From the NCBI GenBank assembly GCA_037954325.1, contig JBBMNZ010000035.1, forward strand, positions 11,043,501 to 11,107,500: a stretch of DNA of 64,000 nucleotides, given 5' to 3'. Both the position numbers and the translations under genes were made by a program. This DNA is from Fistularia commersonii. Its lineage: Eukaryota > Chordata > Actinopteri > Syngnathiformes > Fistulariidae. A model generated the notes under the pieces. It did no database searches. It saw only the letters and a list, made by a program, of their open reading frames with translations, and was not told the DNA's origin. Positions 11,544 to 25,611 of this stretch are shown here, piece after piece. Positions within the stretch are counted from its first letter, which is position 1, and the number at the start of each line of letters is the position of its first letter.

Positions 11544-14182
11544 ATATGTTGTTTAGGACATGATTCTGCACAATATATGTCAAATTTAGTGTAATCCCAT
11601 CACAGGTTCACAAGATATAGCCATTCGTTCAAAAAGTGCTTATCTCACCGAGTTGAAGCGTTTTTGATTAGGAGTGATAATAACTTTTGAATTTCATCAA
11701 GCTGGTTTCTGCTGTTGAAATATGTTGTTTAGGACATGATTCTGCACAATATAAATCAAATTCAGTGTAATCCAGCAACAAGTTTGAAAGATATAGCCAT
11801 TCGTTCAAAAAGTGCTTATCTCACCGAGTTGAAGCGTTTTTGATTAGGAGTGGCAATAACTTTTGAATTTCATCAAGCTGGTTTCTAATGTTGAAATATG
11901 TTGTTTAGGACATGATTCTGCACATTATAAGTCAAATTCAGTGTAATCCAGCTACATTTTTGAAAGATATAGCCATAGGATCAAAAAGCACTTATCTCAT
12001 CGAGTTGCAGCGTTTTTGATTAGGAGTGGCAATAACTTTTGAATTTCATTAAGCTGGTGTCTGCCGTTGAAATATGTTGTTTAGGACATGATTCTGCACA
12101 ATATATGTCAAATTTAGTGTAATCCCTTCACAGGTTCACAAGATATAGCCATTCGTTCAAAAAGTGCTTATCTCACCGAGTTGGAGCGTTTTTGATTAGG
12201 AGTGGCAATAACTTTTGAATTTAATTAAGCTGGTGTCTGCCGTTGAAATATGTTGTTTAGGACATGATTCTGCACAATATATGTCAAATGTTGTGTAATC
12301 CCTTCACAGGTTCACAAGATATAGTCATTCGTTCAAAAAGTGCTTATCTCACCGAGTTGAAGCGTTTTTGGTTAGGAGTGGCAATAACTTTTGAATTTCA
12401 TCAAGCTGGTTTCTGCTGTTGAAATATGTTGTTAAGGACATGATTCTGCACAATATAAGTCAAATTCAGTTTAATCCAGCTACATTTTTGAAAGATATAG
12501 CCATAGGGTCAAAAAGCGCTTATCTCATCGAGTCGGAGTGTTTTTGATCAGGAGTGGCCATAACTTTCGAATTTCATCAAGATGGTTTCTGATTTTGAAA
12601 TATGTTGTTTAGGACATGATTCTGCACAATATATGTCAAATTTAGTGTAATCCCTTCACAGGTTCACAAGATATAGCCATTCGTTCAAAAAGTGCTTATC
12701 TCACCGAGTTGAAGCGTTTTTGATTAGGAGTGGCAATAACTTTTGAATTTCATCAAGCTGGTTTCTGCTGTTGAAATATGTTGTTTAGGTCATGATTTTG
12801 CACAATATATGTCAAATTTAGTGTAATCCCTTCACAGGTTCACAAGATATAGCCATTCGTTCAAAAAGTGCTTATCTCACCGAGTTGAAGCGTTTTTGAT
12901 TAGGAGTGAAAATAACTTTTGAATTTCATCAAGCTGGTTTCTGCTGTTGAAATATGTTGTTTAGGACATGATTCTGCACAATATAAGTCAAATTCATTGT
13001 AATCCAGCCACAGGTTTAAAAGATAAAGCCATAGGGTCAAAAAGTGCTTATCTCATCGAGTTGGAGCGTTTTTGATTAGGAGTGGCAATAACTTTTGAAT
13101 TTCATCAAGCTGGTGTCTGCCGTTGAAATATTTTGTTTAGGACATGATTCTGCAACATATATGTCAAATTTAGTGTAATCCCTTCACAGGTTCAAAAGAT
13201 ATAGCCATTCGGTCAAATGTGCTTATCTCATTGAGTTGAAGCGTTTTTGATTAGGAGTGATAATACCTTTTGAATTTCATCAAGCTGGTTTCTGCTGTTG
13301 ATATATGTTGTTTAGGACATGATTCTGCACAATATATGTCAAATTTAGTGTAATCCCTTCACAGGTTCACAAGATATAGCCATTCGTTCAAAAAGTGCTT
13401 ATCTCACTGAGTTGAAGCGTTTTTGATTATGAGTGGCAATAACTTTTGAATTTCATCAAGCTGGTGTCTGCCGTTGAAATATGTTGTTTAGGACATGATT
13501 CTGCACAATATATGTCAAATTTAGTGTAATCCCTTCACAGGTTCACAAGATATAGCCATTCGTTCAAAAAGTGCTTATCTCACCGAGTTGGAGCGTTTTT
13601 GATTAGGAGTGGCAATAACTTTTGAATTTAATTAAGCTGGTGTCTGCCGTTGAAATATGTTGTTTAGGACATGATTCTGCACAATATATGTCAAATGTTG
13701 TGTAATCCCTTCACAGGTTCACAAGATATAGTCATTCGTTCAAAAAGTGCTTATCTCACCGAGTTGAAGCGTTTTTGGTTAGGAGTGGCAATAACTTTTG
13801 AATTTCATCAAGCTGGTTTCTGCTGTTGAAATATGTTGTTAAGGACATGATTCTGCACAATATAAGTCAAATTCAGTTTAATCCAGCTACATTTTTGAAA
13901 GATATAGCCATAGGGTCAAAAAGCGCTTATCTCATCGAGTCGGAGTGTTTTTGATCAGGAGTGGCCATAACTTTCGAATTTCATCAAGATGGTTTCTGAT
14001 TTTGAAATATGTTGTTTAGGACATGATTCTGCACAATATATGTCAAATTTAGTGTAATCCCTTCACAGGTTCACAAGATATAGCCATTCGTTCAAAAAGT
14101 GCTTATCTCACCGAGTTGAAGCGTTTTTGATTAGGAGTGAAAATAACTTTTGAATTTCATCAAGCTGGTTTCTGCTGTTGAA
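11544..14182. repeat. 2639-bp (15-monomer) tandem repeat, copy 1
   Basis: Markers repeat 2639 bp later: 'cccatcac' 11596 to 14235, the 'aggtcatgatttt' unit 12790 to 15429, 'ctgcaacat' 13150 to 15789. 2639 is 15 monomers minus the one-base-short unit. The copy begins after the 'gttgatatatg'/'gttgaaatatg' difference at 11543/14182. Inside it is a 1759-bp (10-monomer) relation: 'aggtcatgatttt' 11031 to 12790 and 'ctgcaacat' 11391 to 13150, matching over about 10.68-11.59 and 12.44-13.35 kb. Confidence 0.8.
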
Positions 14183-16200
14183 ATATGTTGTTTAGGACAT
14201 GATTCTGCACAATATATGTCAAATTTAGTGTAATCCCATCACAGGTTCACAAGATATAGCCATTCGTTCAAAAAGTGCTTATCTCACCGAGTTGAAGCGT
14301 TTTTGATTAGGAGTGATAATAACTTTTGAATTTCATCAAGCTGGTTTCTGCTGTTGAAATATGTTGTTTAGGACATGATTCTGCACAATATAAATCAAAT
14401 TCAGTGTAATCCAGCAACAAGTTTGAAAGATATAGCCATTCGTTCAAAAAGTGCTTATCTCACCGAGTTGAAGCGTTTTTGATTAGGAGTGGCAATAACT
14501 TTTGAATTTCATCAAGCTGGTTTCTAATGTTGAAATATGTTGTTTAGGACATGATTCTGCACATTATAAGTCAAATTCAGTGTAATCCAGCTACATTTTT
14601 GAAAGATATAGCCATAGGATCAAAAAGCACTTATCTCATCGAGTTGCAGCGTTTTTGATTAGGAGTGGCAATAACTTTTGAATTTCATTAAGCTGGTGTC
14701 TGCCGTTGAAATATGTTGTTTAGGACATGATTCTGCACAATATATGTCAAATTTAGTGTAATCCCTTCACAGGTTCACAAGATATAGCCATTCGTTCAAA
14801 AAGTGCTTATCTCACCGAGTTGGAGCGTTTTTGATTAGGAGTGGCAATAACTTTTGAATTTAATTAAGCTGGTGTCTGCCGTTGAAATATGTTGTTTAGG
14901 ACATGATTCTGCACAATATATGTCAAATGTTGTGTAATCCCTTCACAGGTTCACAAGATATAGTCATTCGTTCAAAAAGTGCTTATCTCACCGAGTTGAA
15001 GCGTTTTTGGTTAGGAGTGGCAATAACTTTTGAATTTCATCAAGCTGGTTTCTGCTGTTGAAATATGTTGTTAAGGACATGATTCTGCACAATATAAGTC
15101 AAATTCAGTTTAATCCAGCTACATTTTTGAAAGATATAGCCATAGGGTCAAAAAGCGCTTATCTCATCGAGTCGGAGTGTTTTTGATCAGGAGTGGCCAT
15201 AACTTTCGAATTTCATCAAGATGGTTTCTGATTTTGAAATATGTTGTTTAGGACATGATTCTGCACAATATATGTCAAATTTAGTGTAATCCCTTCACAG
15301 GTTCACAAGATATAGCCATTCGTTCAAAAAATGCTTATCTCACCGAGTTGAAGCGTTTTTGATTAGGAGTGGCAATAACTTTTGAATTTCATCAAGCTGG
15401 TTTCTGCTGTTGAAATATGTTGTTTAGGTCATGATTTTGCACAATATATGTCAAATTTAGTGTAATCCCTTCACAGGTTCACAAGATATAGCCATTCGTT
15501 CAAAAAGTGCTTATCTCACCGAGTTGAAGCGTTTTTGATTAGGAGTGAAAATAACTTTTGAATTTCATCAAGCTGGTTTCTGCTGTTGAAATATGTTGTT
15601 TAGGACATGATTCTGCACAATATAAGTCAAATTCATTGTAATCCAGCCACAGGTTTAAAAGATCAAGCCATAGGGTCAAAAAGTGCTTATCTCATCGAGT
15701 TGGAGCGTTTTTGATTAGGAGTGGCAATAACTTTAGAATTTCATCAAGCTGGTGTCTGCCGTTGAAATATGTTGTTTAGGACATGATTCTGCAACATATA
15801 TGTCAAATTTAGTGTAATCCCTTCACAGGTTCAAAAGATATAGCCATTCGGTCAAATGTGCTTATCTCATTGAGTTGAAGCGTTTTTGATTAGGAGTGAT
15901 AATACCTTTTGAATTTCATCAAGCTGGTTTCTGCTGTTGATATATGTTGTTTAGGACATGATTCTGCACAATATATGTCAAATTTAGTGTAATCCCTTCA
16001 CAGGTTCACAAGATATAGCCATTCGTTCAAAAAGTGCTTATCTCACTGAGTTGAAGCGTTTTTTGATTATGAGTGGCAATAACTTTTGAATTTCATCAAG
16101 CTGGTGTCTGCCGTTGAAATATGTTGTTTAGGACATGATTCTGCACAATATATGTCAAATTTAGTGTAATCCCTTCACAGGTTCACAAGATATAGCCATT
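14183..16200. repeat. 2639-bp tandem repeat, partial copy 2
   Basis: This follows copy 1 through 'cccatcac' (14235), the 'aggtcatgatttt' unit (15429) and the 'ctgcaacat' unit (15789). It departs near 16.2 kb, where this copy goes on to 'gattatgag' plus the 'tttaaatagg' tail and copy 1 goes to 'ttggag' plus 'aatttaatta'. Small private changes include 'aaaaaatgc' near 15326, 'agatcaagcc' near 15660 and an extra T in 'gttttttgatt' near 16060. Confidence 0.78.
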
Positions 16201-17171
16201 CGTTCAAAAAGTGCTTATCTCACTGAGTTGAAGCGTTTTTGATTATGAGTGGCAATAACTTTTGAATTTCATCAAGCTGGTTTCTGCTGTTTAAATAGGT
16301 TTTTTAGGACATGATTCTGCACAATATATGTCAAATTTAGTGTAATCCCTTCACAGGTTCACAAGATATAGCCATTCGTTCAAAAAGTGCTTATCTCACC
16401 GAGTTGAAGGGTTTTTGATTAGGAGTGATAATAACTTTTGAATTTCATCAAGCTGGTTTCTGCTGTTGAAATATGTTGTTTAGGACATGATTCTGCACAA
16501 TATAAGTCAAATTCAGTGTAATCCAGCTACATTTTTGAAAGATATAGCCATAGGGTCAAAAAGTGCTTATCTCAGCGAGTTGGAGCGTTTTTGATTAGGA
16601 GTGGCAATAACTTTTGAATTTAATCAAGCTGGTTTCTGCTGTTGAAATATGTTGTTTAGGACATGATTCTGCACAATATATGTCAAATTTACTGTAATCC
16701 CTTCACAGGTTCACAAGATATAGCCATTCGTTCAAAAAGTGCTTATCTCACCGAGTTGGAGCGTTTTTGATTAGGAGTGGCAATAACTTTTGAATTTAAT
16801 TACGCTGGTGTCTGCCGTTGAAATATGTTGTTTAGGACATGATTCTGCACAATATATGTCAAATGTTGTGTAATCCCTTCACAGGTTCACAAGATATAGT
16901 CATTCGTTCAAAAAGTGCTTATCTCACCGAGTTGAAGCGTTTTTGGTTAGGAGTGGCAATAACTTTTGAATTTCATCAAGCTGGTTTCTGCTGTTGAAAT
17001 ATGTTGTTAAGGACATGATTCTGCACAATATAAGTCAAATTCAGTTTAATCCAGCTACATTTTTGAAAGATATAGCCATAGGGTCAAAAAGCGCTTATCT
17101 CATCGAGTCGGAGTGTTTTTGATCAGGAGTGGCCATAACTTTCGAATTTCATCAAGATGGTTTCTGATTTT

Positions 17172-17350
17172 GAAATATGTTGTTTAGGACATGATTCTGC
17201 ACAATATATGTCAAATTTAGTGTAATCCCTTCACAGGTTCACAAGATATAGCCATTCGTTCAATGCTTATCTCACCGAGTTGAAGCGTTTTTGATTAGGA
17301 GTGAAAATAACTTTTTAATTTCATCAAGCTGGTTTCTGCTGTTGAAATAT
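17172..17350. repeat. Monomer with 5-bp deletion
   Basis: At about 17260 the sequence reads 'cattcgttcaatgcttatc' where the array normally has 'cattcgttcaaaaagtgc' followed by 'ttatc'. Five bases of the A-run and following G are missing, removing the CENP-B-like motif in this unit. The corresponding monomer near 10222 is intact, so the change is private to this copy. Confidence 0.75.
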
Positions 17351-18065
17351 GTTGTTTAGGACATGATTCTGCACAATATAAGTCAAATTCATTGTAATCC
17401 AGCCACAGGTTTAAAAGATAAAGCCATAGGGTCAAAAAGTGCTTATCTCATCGAGTTGGAGCGTTTTTGATTAGGAGTGGCAATAACTTTTGAATTTCAT
17501 CAAGCTGGTGTCTGCCGTTGAAATATGTTGTTTAGGACATGATTCTGCAACATATATGTCAAATTTAGTGTAATCCCTTCACAGGTTCAAAAGATATAGC
17601 CATTCGGTCAAATGTGCTTATCTCATTGAGTTGAAGCGTTTTTGATTAGGAGTGATAATACCTTTTGAATTTCATCAAGCTGGTTTCTGCTGTTGATATA
17701 TGTTGTTTAGGACATGATTCTGCACAATATATGTCAAATTTAGTGTAATCCCTTCACAGGTTCACAAGATATAGCCATTCGTTCAAAAAGTGCTTATCTC
17801 ACTGAGTTGAAGCGTTTTTGATTATGAGTGGCAATAACTTTTGAATTTCATCAAGCTGGTGTCTGCCGTTGAAATATGTTGTTTAGGACATGATTCTGCA
17901 CAATATATGTCAAATTTAGTGTAATCCCTTCACAGGTTCACAAGATATAGCCATTCGTTCAAAAAGTGCTTATATCACTGAGTTGAAGCGTTTTTGATTA
18001 TGAGTGGCAATACCTTTTGAATTTCATCAAGCTGGTTTCTGCTGTTTAAATAGGTTTTTTAGGAC

Positions 18066-20175
18066 ATGATTCTGCACAATATATGTCAAATTTACTGTAA
18101 TCCCTTCACAGGTTCACAAGATATAGCCATAGAGTCAAAAAGTGCTTATCTCACCGAGTCGAAGCGTTTTTGATAAGGAGTGGCAATACCTTTTGAATTT
18201 CATCAAGCTGGTTTCTGCTGTTGATATATGTTGTTTAGGACATGATTCTGCACAATGTAAGTCAAATTCAGTGTAATCCTGCTACATTTTTAAAAGATAT
18301 AGCCATAGGGTCAAAAAGCGCTTATCTCATAGAGTTGGAGCGTTTTTGATTAGGAGTTGCAATAACTTTTGAATTTCATCAAGCTGGTGTCTGCCGTTGA
18401 AATATGTTGTTTAGGTCATGATTTTGCACAATAATTTCAAATGTTGTGTAATCCCTTCACAGGTTCACAAGATATAGCATTTCGTTCAAAAAGTGCTTAT
18501 CTCACCGAGTTGAAGCGTTTTTTATTAGGAGTGGCAATACCTTTTGAATTTCATCAAGCTGGTTTCTGCTATTGAAATATGTTGTTTAGGACATCATTCT
18601 GCAAAATATATGTCAAATTCAGTGTAATCCCTTCACATGTTCACAAGATATAGCCATTCGTTCAAAAAGTGCTTATCTCACTGAGTTGAAGCGTTTTTGT
18701 CTATGAGTGGCAATAACTTTTGAATTTCATAAAGCTGGTTTCTGCTGTTAAAATTTGTTGTTTAGGACATGATTTTGCACAATATATGTCAAATTTAGTG
18801 TACTCCCTTCATAGTTTGACATGATATAGCCATTCGTTCAAAAAGTGCTTATCACACCGAGTTGAAGCGTTTTTGATTAGGAGTGGCAATAACTTTTGAA
18901 TTTCATCAAGCTGGTTTCTGCTGTTGAAATATGTTGTTTAGGACATGATTCTGCACAATATATGTCAAATTTAGTGTAATCCCTTCACAGGTTCACAAGA
19001 TATAGCCATTCGTTCAAAAAGTGCTTATCTCACCGAGTTGAAGCGTTTTTGATTAGGAGTGGAAATAACTTTAGAATTTCATCAAGCTGGTGTCTGCTGT
19101 TGAAATATGTTGTTTAGGACATCATTTTGCAAAATATAAGTTAAATTCAGTGTAATCCAGCAACAAGTTTGAAAGATATAGCCCTAGGGTCAAAAAGCGC
19201 TTATCTCATCGAGTTGGAGCGTTTTTGATTAGGAGTGGATATAACTTTTGAATTTCATCAAGCTTGTTTCTGCTGTTTAAATATGTTGTTTAGGACATGA
19301 TTCTGCACAATATATGTCAAATTTAGTGTAATCCCTTCACAGGTTCACAAGATATAGCCATTCGTTCAAAAAGTGCTTATCTCACCGAGTTGAAGGGTTT
19401 TTGATTAGGAGTGATAATAACTTTTGAATTTCATCAAGCTGGTTTCTGCTGTTGAAATATGTTGTTTAGGACATGATTCTGCACAATATAAGTCAAATTC
19501 AGTGTAATCCAGCTACATTTTTGAAAGATATAGCCATAGGGTCAAAAAGTGCTTATATCAGCGAGTTGGAGCGTTTTTGATTAGGAGTGGCAATAACTTT
19601 TGAATTTCATCAAGCTGGTGTCTGCCGTTGAAATATGTTGTTTAGGACATGATTCTGCAACATATATGTCAAATTTAGTGTAATCCCTTCACAGGTTCAA
19701 AAGATATAGCCATTCGGTCAAATGTGCTTATCTCATTGAGTTGAAGCGTTTTTGATTAGGAGTGATAATACCTTTTGAATTTCATCAAGCTGGTTTCTGC
19801 TGTTGATATATGTTGTTTAGGACATGATTCTGCACAATATATGTCAAATTTAGTGTAATCCCTTCACAGGTTCACAAGATATAGCCATTCGTTCAAAAAG
19901 TGCTTATCTCACCGAGTTGAAGGGTTTTTGATTAGGAGTGATAATAACTTTTGAATTTCATCAAGCTGGTTTCTGCTGTTGAAATATGTTGTTTAGGACA
20001 TGATTCTGCACAATATAAGTCAAATTCAGTGTAATCCAGCCACATTTTTGAAAGATATAGCCATAGGGTCAAAAAGTGCTTATCTCAGCGAGTTGGAGCG
20101 TTTTTGATTAGGAGTGGCAATAACTTTTGAATTTAATCAAGCTGGTTTCTGCTGTTGAAATATGTTGTTTAGGAC
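18066..20175. repeat. 2110-bp (12-monomer) tandem repeat, copy 1
   Basis: Markers recur 2110 bp later: 'attttgcacaataatttc' 18421 to 20531 and 'atcattttgcaaaatat' 19121 to 21231. Twelve monomers minus two private deletions give 2110. This block introduces variants absent from zone 1: 'ataatttcaaatgttg', 'tgtctatgagtgg', 'tactcccttcatag', 'gccctagggtc' and the HindIII-bearing 'caagcttgtttc'. It starts just after the 'tttaaatagg' tail at 18045, so the zone 1/zone 2 change is at about 18.06 kb. Confidence 0.82.
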
Positions 20176-22020
20176 ATGATTCTGCACAATATATGTCAAA
20201 TTTACTGTAATCCCTTCACAGGTTCACAAGATATAGCCATAGAGTCAAAAAGTGCTTATCTCACCGAGTCGAAGCGTTTTTGATAAGGAGTGGCAATACC
20301 TTTTGAATTTCATCAAGCTGGTTTCTGCTGTTGATATATGTTGTTTAGGACATGATTCTGCACAATGTAAGTCAAATTCAGTGTAATCCAGCTACATTTT
20401 TGAAAGATATAGCCATAGGGTCAAAAAGCGCTTATCTCATAGAGTTGGAGCGTTTTTGATTAGGAGTGGCAATAACTTTTGAATTTCATCAAGCTGGTGT
20501 CTGCCGTTGAAATATGTTGTTTAGGTCATGATTTTGCACAATAATTTCAAATGTTGTGTAATCCCTTCACAGGTTCACAAGATATAGCATTTCGTTCAAA
20601 AAGTGCTTATCTCACCGAGTTGAAGCGTTTTTTATTAGGAGTGGCAATACCTTTTGAATTTCATCAAGCTGGTTTCTGCTATTGAAATATGTTGTTTAGG
20701 ACATCATTCTGCAAAATATATGTCAAATTTAGTGTAATCCCTTCACATGTTCACAAGATATAGCCATTCGTTCAAAAAGTGCTTATCTCACTGAGTTGAA
20801 GCGTTTTTGTCTATGAGTGGCAATAACTTTTGAATTTCATAAAGCTGGTTTCTGCTGTTAAAATTTGTCTTTAAGGACATGATTTTGCACAATATATGTC
20901 AAATTTAGTGTACTCCCTTCATAGTTTCACATGATATAGCCATTCGTTCAAAAAGTGCTTATCACACCGAGTTGAAGCGTTTTTGATTAGGAGTGGCAAT
21001 ACCTTTTGAATTTCATCAAGCTGGTTTCTGCTGTTGAAATATGTTGTTTAGGACATGATTCTGCACAATATATGTCAAATTTAGTGTAATCCCTTCACAG
21101 GTTCACAAGATATAGCCATTCGTTCAAAAAGTGCTTATCTCACCGAGTTGAAGCGTTTTTGATTAGGAGTGGAAATAACTTTAGAATTTCATCAAGCTGG
21201 TGTCTGCTGTTGAAATATGTTGTTTAGGACATCATTTTGCAAAATATAAGTTAAATTCAGTGTAATCCAGCAACAAGTTTGAAAGATATAGCCCTAGGGT
21301 CAAAAAGCGCTTATCTCATCGAGTTGGAGCGTTTTTGATTAGGAGTGGATATAACTTTTGAATTTCATCAAGCTTGTTTCTGCTGTTTAAATATGTTGTT
21401 TAGGACATGATTCTGCACAATATATGTCAAATTTAGTGTAATCCCTTCACAGGTTCACAAGATATAGCCATTCGTTCAAAAAGTGCTTATCTCACCGAGT
21501 TGAAGGGTTTTTGATTAGGAGTGATAATAACTTTTGAATTTCATCAAGCTGGTTTCTGCTGTTGAAATATGTTGTTTAGGACATGATTCTGCACAATATA
21601 AGTCAAATTCAGTGTAATCCAGCTACATTTTTGAAAGATATAGCCATAGGGTCAAAAAGTGCTTATATCAGCGAGTTGGAGCGTTTTTGATTAGGAGTGG
21701 CAATAACTTTTGAATTTCATCAAGCTGGTGTCTGCCGTTGAAATATGTTGTTTAGGACATGATTCTGCAACATATATGTCAAATTTAGTGTAATCCCTTC
21801 ACAGGTTCAAAAGATATAGCCATTCGGTCAAATGTGCTTATCTCATTGAGTTGAAGCGTTTTTGATTAGGAGTGATAATACCTTTTGAATTTCATCAAGC
21901 TGGTTTCTGCTGTTGATATATGTTGTTTAGGACATGATTCTGCACAATATATGTCAAATTTAGTGTAATCCCTTCACAGGTTCACAAGATATAGCCATTC
22001 GTTCAAAAAGTGCTTATCTC
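20176..22020. repeat. 2110-bp tandem repeat, partial copy 2
   Basis: This matches copy 1 until about 22020, where 'actgagttgaagcg' replaces 'accgagttgaaggg'. Differences that I see are 'aatccagctac' here against 'aatcctgctac' near 18277, and 'ttgtctttaagg' near 20868 against 'ttgttgtttagg'. It is less uniform than the 3407- and 5101-bp pairs, suggesting an older event. Confidence 0.78.
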
Positions 22021-22799
22021 ACTGAGTTGAAGCGTTTTTGATTATGAGTGGCAATAACTTTTGAATTACATCAAGCTGGTGTCTGCCGTTGAAATATGTT
22101 CTTTAGGACATGATTCTGCACAATATATGTCAAATTTAGTGTAATCCCTTCACAGGTTCACAAGATATAGCCATTCGTTCAAAAAGTGCTTATCTCACTG
22201 AGTTGAAGCGTTTTTGATTACGAGTGGCAATAACTTTTGAATTTCATCAAGCTGGTTTCTGCTGTTTAAATAGGTTTTTTAGGACATGATTCTGCACAAT
22301 ATATGTCAAATTTAGTGTAATCCCTTCACAGGTTCACAAGATATAGCCATTCGTTCAAAAAGTGCTTATCTCACCGAGTTGAAGGGTTTTTGATTAGGAG
22401 TGATAATAACTTTTGAATTTCATCAAGCTGGTTTCTGCTGTTGAAATATGTTGTTTAGGACATGATTCTGCACAATATAAGTCAAATTCAGTGTAATCCA
22501 GCCACATTTTTGAAAGATATAGCCATAGGGTCAAAAAGTGCTTATCTCAGCGAGTTGGAGCGTTTTTGATTAGGAGTGGCAATAACTTTTGAATTTAATC
22601 AAGCTGGTTTCTGCTGTTGAAATATGTTGTTTAGGACATGATTCTGCACAATATATGTCAAATTTACTGTAATCCCTTCACAGGTTCACAAGATATAGCC
22701 ATAGAGTCAAAAAGTGCTTATCTCACCGAGTCGAAGCGTTTTTGATAAGGAGTGGCAATACCTTTTGAATTTCATCAAGCTGGTTTCTGCTGTTGATAT

Positions 22800-25611
22800 A
22801 TGTTGTTTAGGACATGATTCTGCACAATGTAAGTCAAATTCAGTGTAATCCAGCTACATTTTTGAAAGATATAGCCATAGGGTCAAAAAGCGCTTATCTC
22901 ATAGAGTTGGAGCGTTTTTGATTAGGAGTGGCAATAACTTTTGAATTTCATCAAGCTGGTGTCTGCCGTTGAAATATGTTGTTTAGGTCATGATTTTGCA
23001 CAATAATTTCAAATGTTGTGTAATCCCTTCACATGTTCACAAGATATAGCCATTCGTTCAAAAAGTGCTTATCTCACTGAGTTGAAGCGTTTTTGTCTAT
23101 GAGTGGCAATAACTTTTGAATTTCATAAAGCTGGTTTCTGCTGTTAAAATTTGTTGTTTAGGACATGATTTTGCACAATATATGTCAAATTTAGTGTACT
23201 CCCTTCATAGTTTCACATGATATAGCCATTCGTTCAAAAAGTGCTTATCACACCGAGTTGAAGCGTTTTTGATTAGGAGTGGCAATAACTTTTGAATTGC
23301 ATCAAGCTGGTTTCTGCTGTTGAAATATGTTGTTTAGGACATCATTTGGCAAAATATAAGTTAAATTCAGTGTAATCCAGCAACAAGTTTGAAAGATATA
23401 GCCCTAGGGTCAAAAAGCGCTTATCTCATCGAGTTGGAGCGTTTTTGATTAGGAGTGGATATAACTTTTGAATTTCATCAAGCTTGTTTCTGCTGTTTAA
23501 ATATGTTGTTTAGGACATGATTCTGCACAATATATGTCAAATTTAGTGTAATCCCTTCACAGGTTCACAAGATATAGACATTTGTTCAAAAAGTGCTTAT
23601 CTCACCGAGTTGAAGCGTTTTTGATAAGGAGTGAAAATAACTTTTGAATTTCATCAAGCTGGTTTCTGCTGTTGAAATATGTTGTTTAGGACATGATTCT
23701 GCACAATATAAGTCAAATTCATTGTAATCCAGCTACATTTTTGAAAGATATAGCCATAGGGTCAAAATGTGCTTATCTCATCGAGTTGGAGCGTTTTTGA
23801 TTAGGAGTGGCAATAACTTTTGAATTTCATCAAGCTGGTTTCTGCAGTTGAAATATTTTGTTTAGGACATGATTCTGCACAATATAAGTCAAATTTAGTG
23901 TAATCCAGCAACAAGTTTGAAAGATATAGCCATAGGGTCAAAAGCGCTTATCTCATCGAGTTGGAGCGTTTTTGATGAGTAGTGGCAATAACTTTTTAAT
24001 TTTATCAAGCTGTTTTTTTCTGTTGAAATATGTTGTTTAGGACATGATTCTGCACAATATATGTCAAATTTACTGTAATCCCTTCACAGGTTCACAAGAT
24101 ATAGCCATAGGGTCAAAAAGTGCTTATCTCACCGAGTCGAAGCGTTTTTGATAAGGAGTGGCAATAACTTTTGAATTTCATCAAGCTGGTTTCTGCTGTT
24201 GAAATATGTTGTTTAGGACATGATTCTGCACAATGTAAGTCAAATTCAGTGTAATCCAGCTACATTTTTGAAAGATATAGCCATAGGGTCAAAAAGCGCT
24301 TATCTCATAGAGTTGGAGCGTTTTTGATTAGGAGTGGCAATAACTTTTGAATTTCATCAAGCTGGTGTCTACCGTTGAAATATGTTGTTTAGGTCATGAT
24401 TTTGCACAATAATTTCAAATGTTGTGTAATCCCTTCACATGTTCACAAGATATAGCCATTCGTTCAAAAAGTGCTTATCTCACTGAGTTGAAGCGTTTTT
24501 GTCTATGAGTGGCAATAACTTTTGAATTTCATAAAGCTGGTTTCTGCTGTTAAAATTTGTTGTTTAGGACATGATTTTGCACAATATATGTCAAATTTAG
24601 TGTACTCCCTTCATAGTTTCACATGATATAGCCATTCGTTCAAAAAGTGCTTATCACACCGAGTTGAAGCGTTTTTGATTAGGAGTGGCAATAACTTTTG
24701 AATTGCATCAAGCTGGTTTCTGCTGTTGAAATATGTTGTTTAGGACATCATTTGGCAAAATATAAGTTAAATTCAGTGTAATCCAGCAACAAGTTTGAAA
24801 GATATAGCCCTAGGGTCAAAAAGCGCTTATCTCATCGAGTTGGAGCGTTTTTGATTAGGAGTGGATATAACTTTTGAATTTCATCAAGCTTGTTTCTGCT
24901 GTTTAAATATGTTGTTTAGGACATGATTCTGCACAATATATGTCAAATTTAGTGTAATCCCTTCACAGGTTCACAAGATATAGACATTTGTTCAAAAAGT
25001 GCTTATCTCACCGAGTTGAAGCGTTTTTGATTAGGAGTGATAATAACTTTTGAATTTCATCAAGCTGGTTTCTGCCGTTGAAATATGTTGTTTAGGACAT
25101 GATTCTGCACAATATAAGTCAAATTCATTGTAATCCAGCTACATTTTTGAAAGATATAGCCATAGGGTCAAAATGTGCTTATCTCATCGAGTTGGAGCGT
25201 TTTTGATTAGGAGTGGCAATAACTTTTGAATTTCATCAAGCTGGTTTCTGCAGTTGAAATATTTTGTTTAGGACATGATTCTGCACAATATAAGTCAAAT
25301 TTAGTGTAATCCAGCAACAAGTTTGAAAGATATAGCCATAGGGTCAAAAGCGCTTATCTCATCGAGTTGGAGCGTTTTTGATGAGTAGTGGCAATAACTT
25401 TTTAATTTTATCAAGCTGTTTTTTTCTGTTGAAATATGTTGTTTAGGACATGATTCTGCACAATATATGTCAAATTTACTGTAATCCCTTCACAGGTTCA
25501 CAAGATATAGCCATAGGGTCAAAAAGTGCTTATCTCACCGAGTCGAAGCGTTTTTGATAAGGAGTGGCAATAACTTTTGAATTTCATCAAGCTGGTTTCT
25601 GCTGTTGAAAT
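22800..25611. repeat. 1406-bp (8-monomer) tandem duplication, both copies
   Basis: The two copies are about 22800-24205 and 24206-25611. 'aggtcatgatttt' lies at 22985 and 24391, and the T-rich unit 'tcaagctgttttttt' at 24005 and 25411, both 1406 apart (8 x 176 minus 2). Similarity runs on to about 25790. Differences include 'gataaggagtgaaaat' near 23622 against 'gattaggagtgataat', and 'gtgtctaccg' near 24366 against 'gtgtctgccg'. The whole duplication was later copied inside the 5795-bp repeat. Confidence 0.82.

Noticed and set aside
24005..24022. T-run as an intrinsic terminator
   Set aside because: The seven-T run has no preceding GC-rich stem-loop and recurs as a monomer variant in many copies. 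It is a satellite polymorphism.
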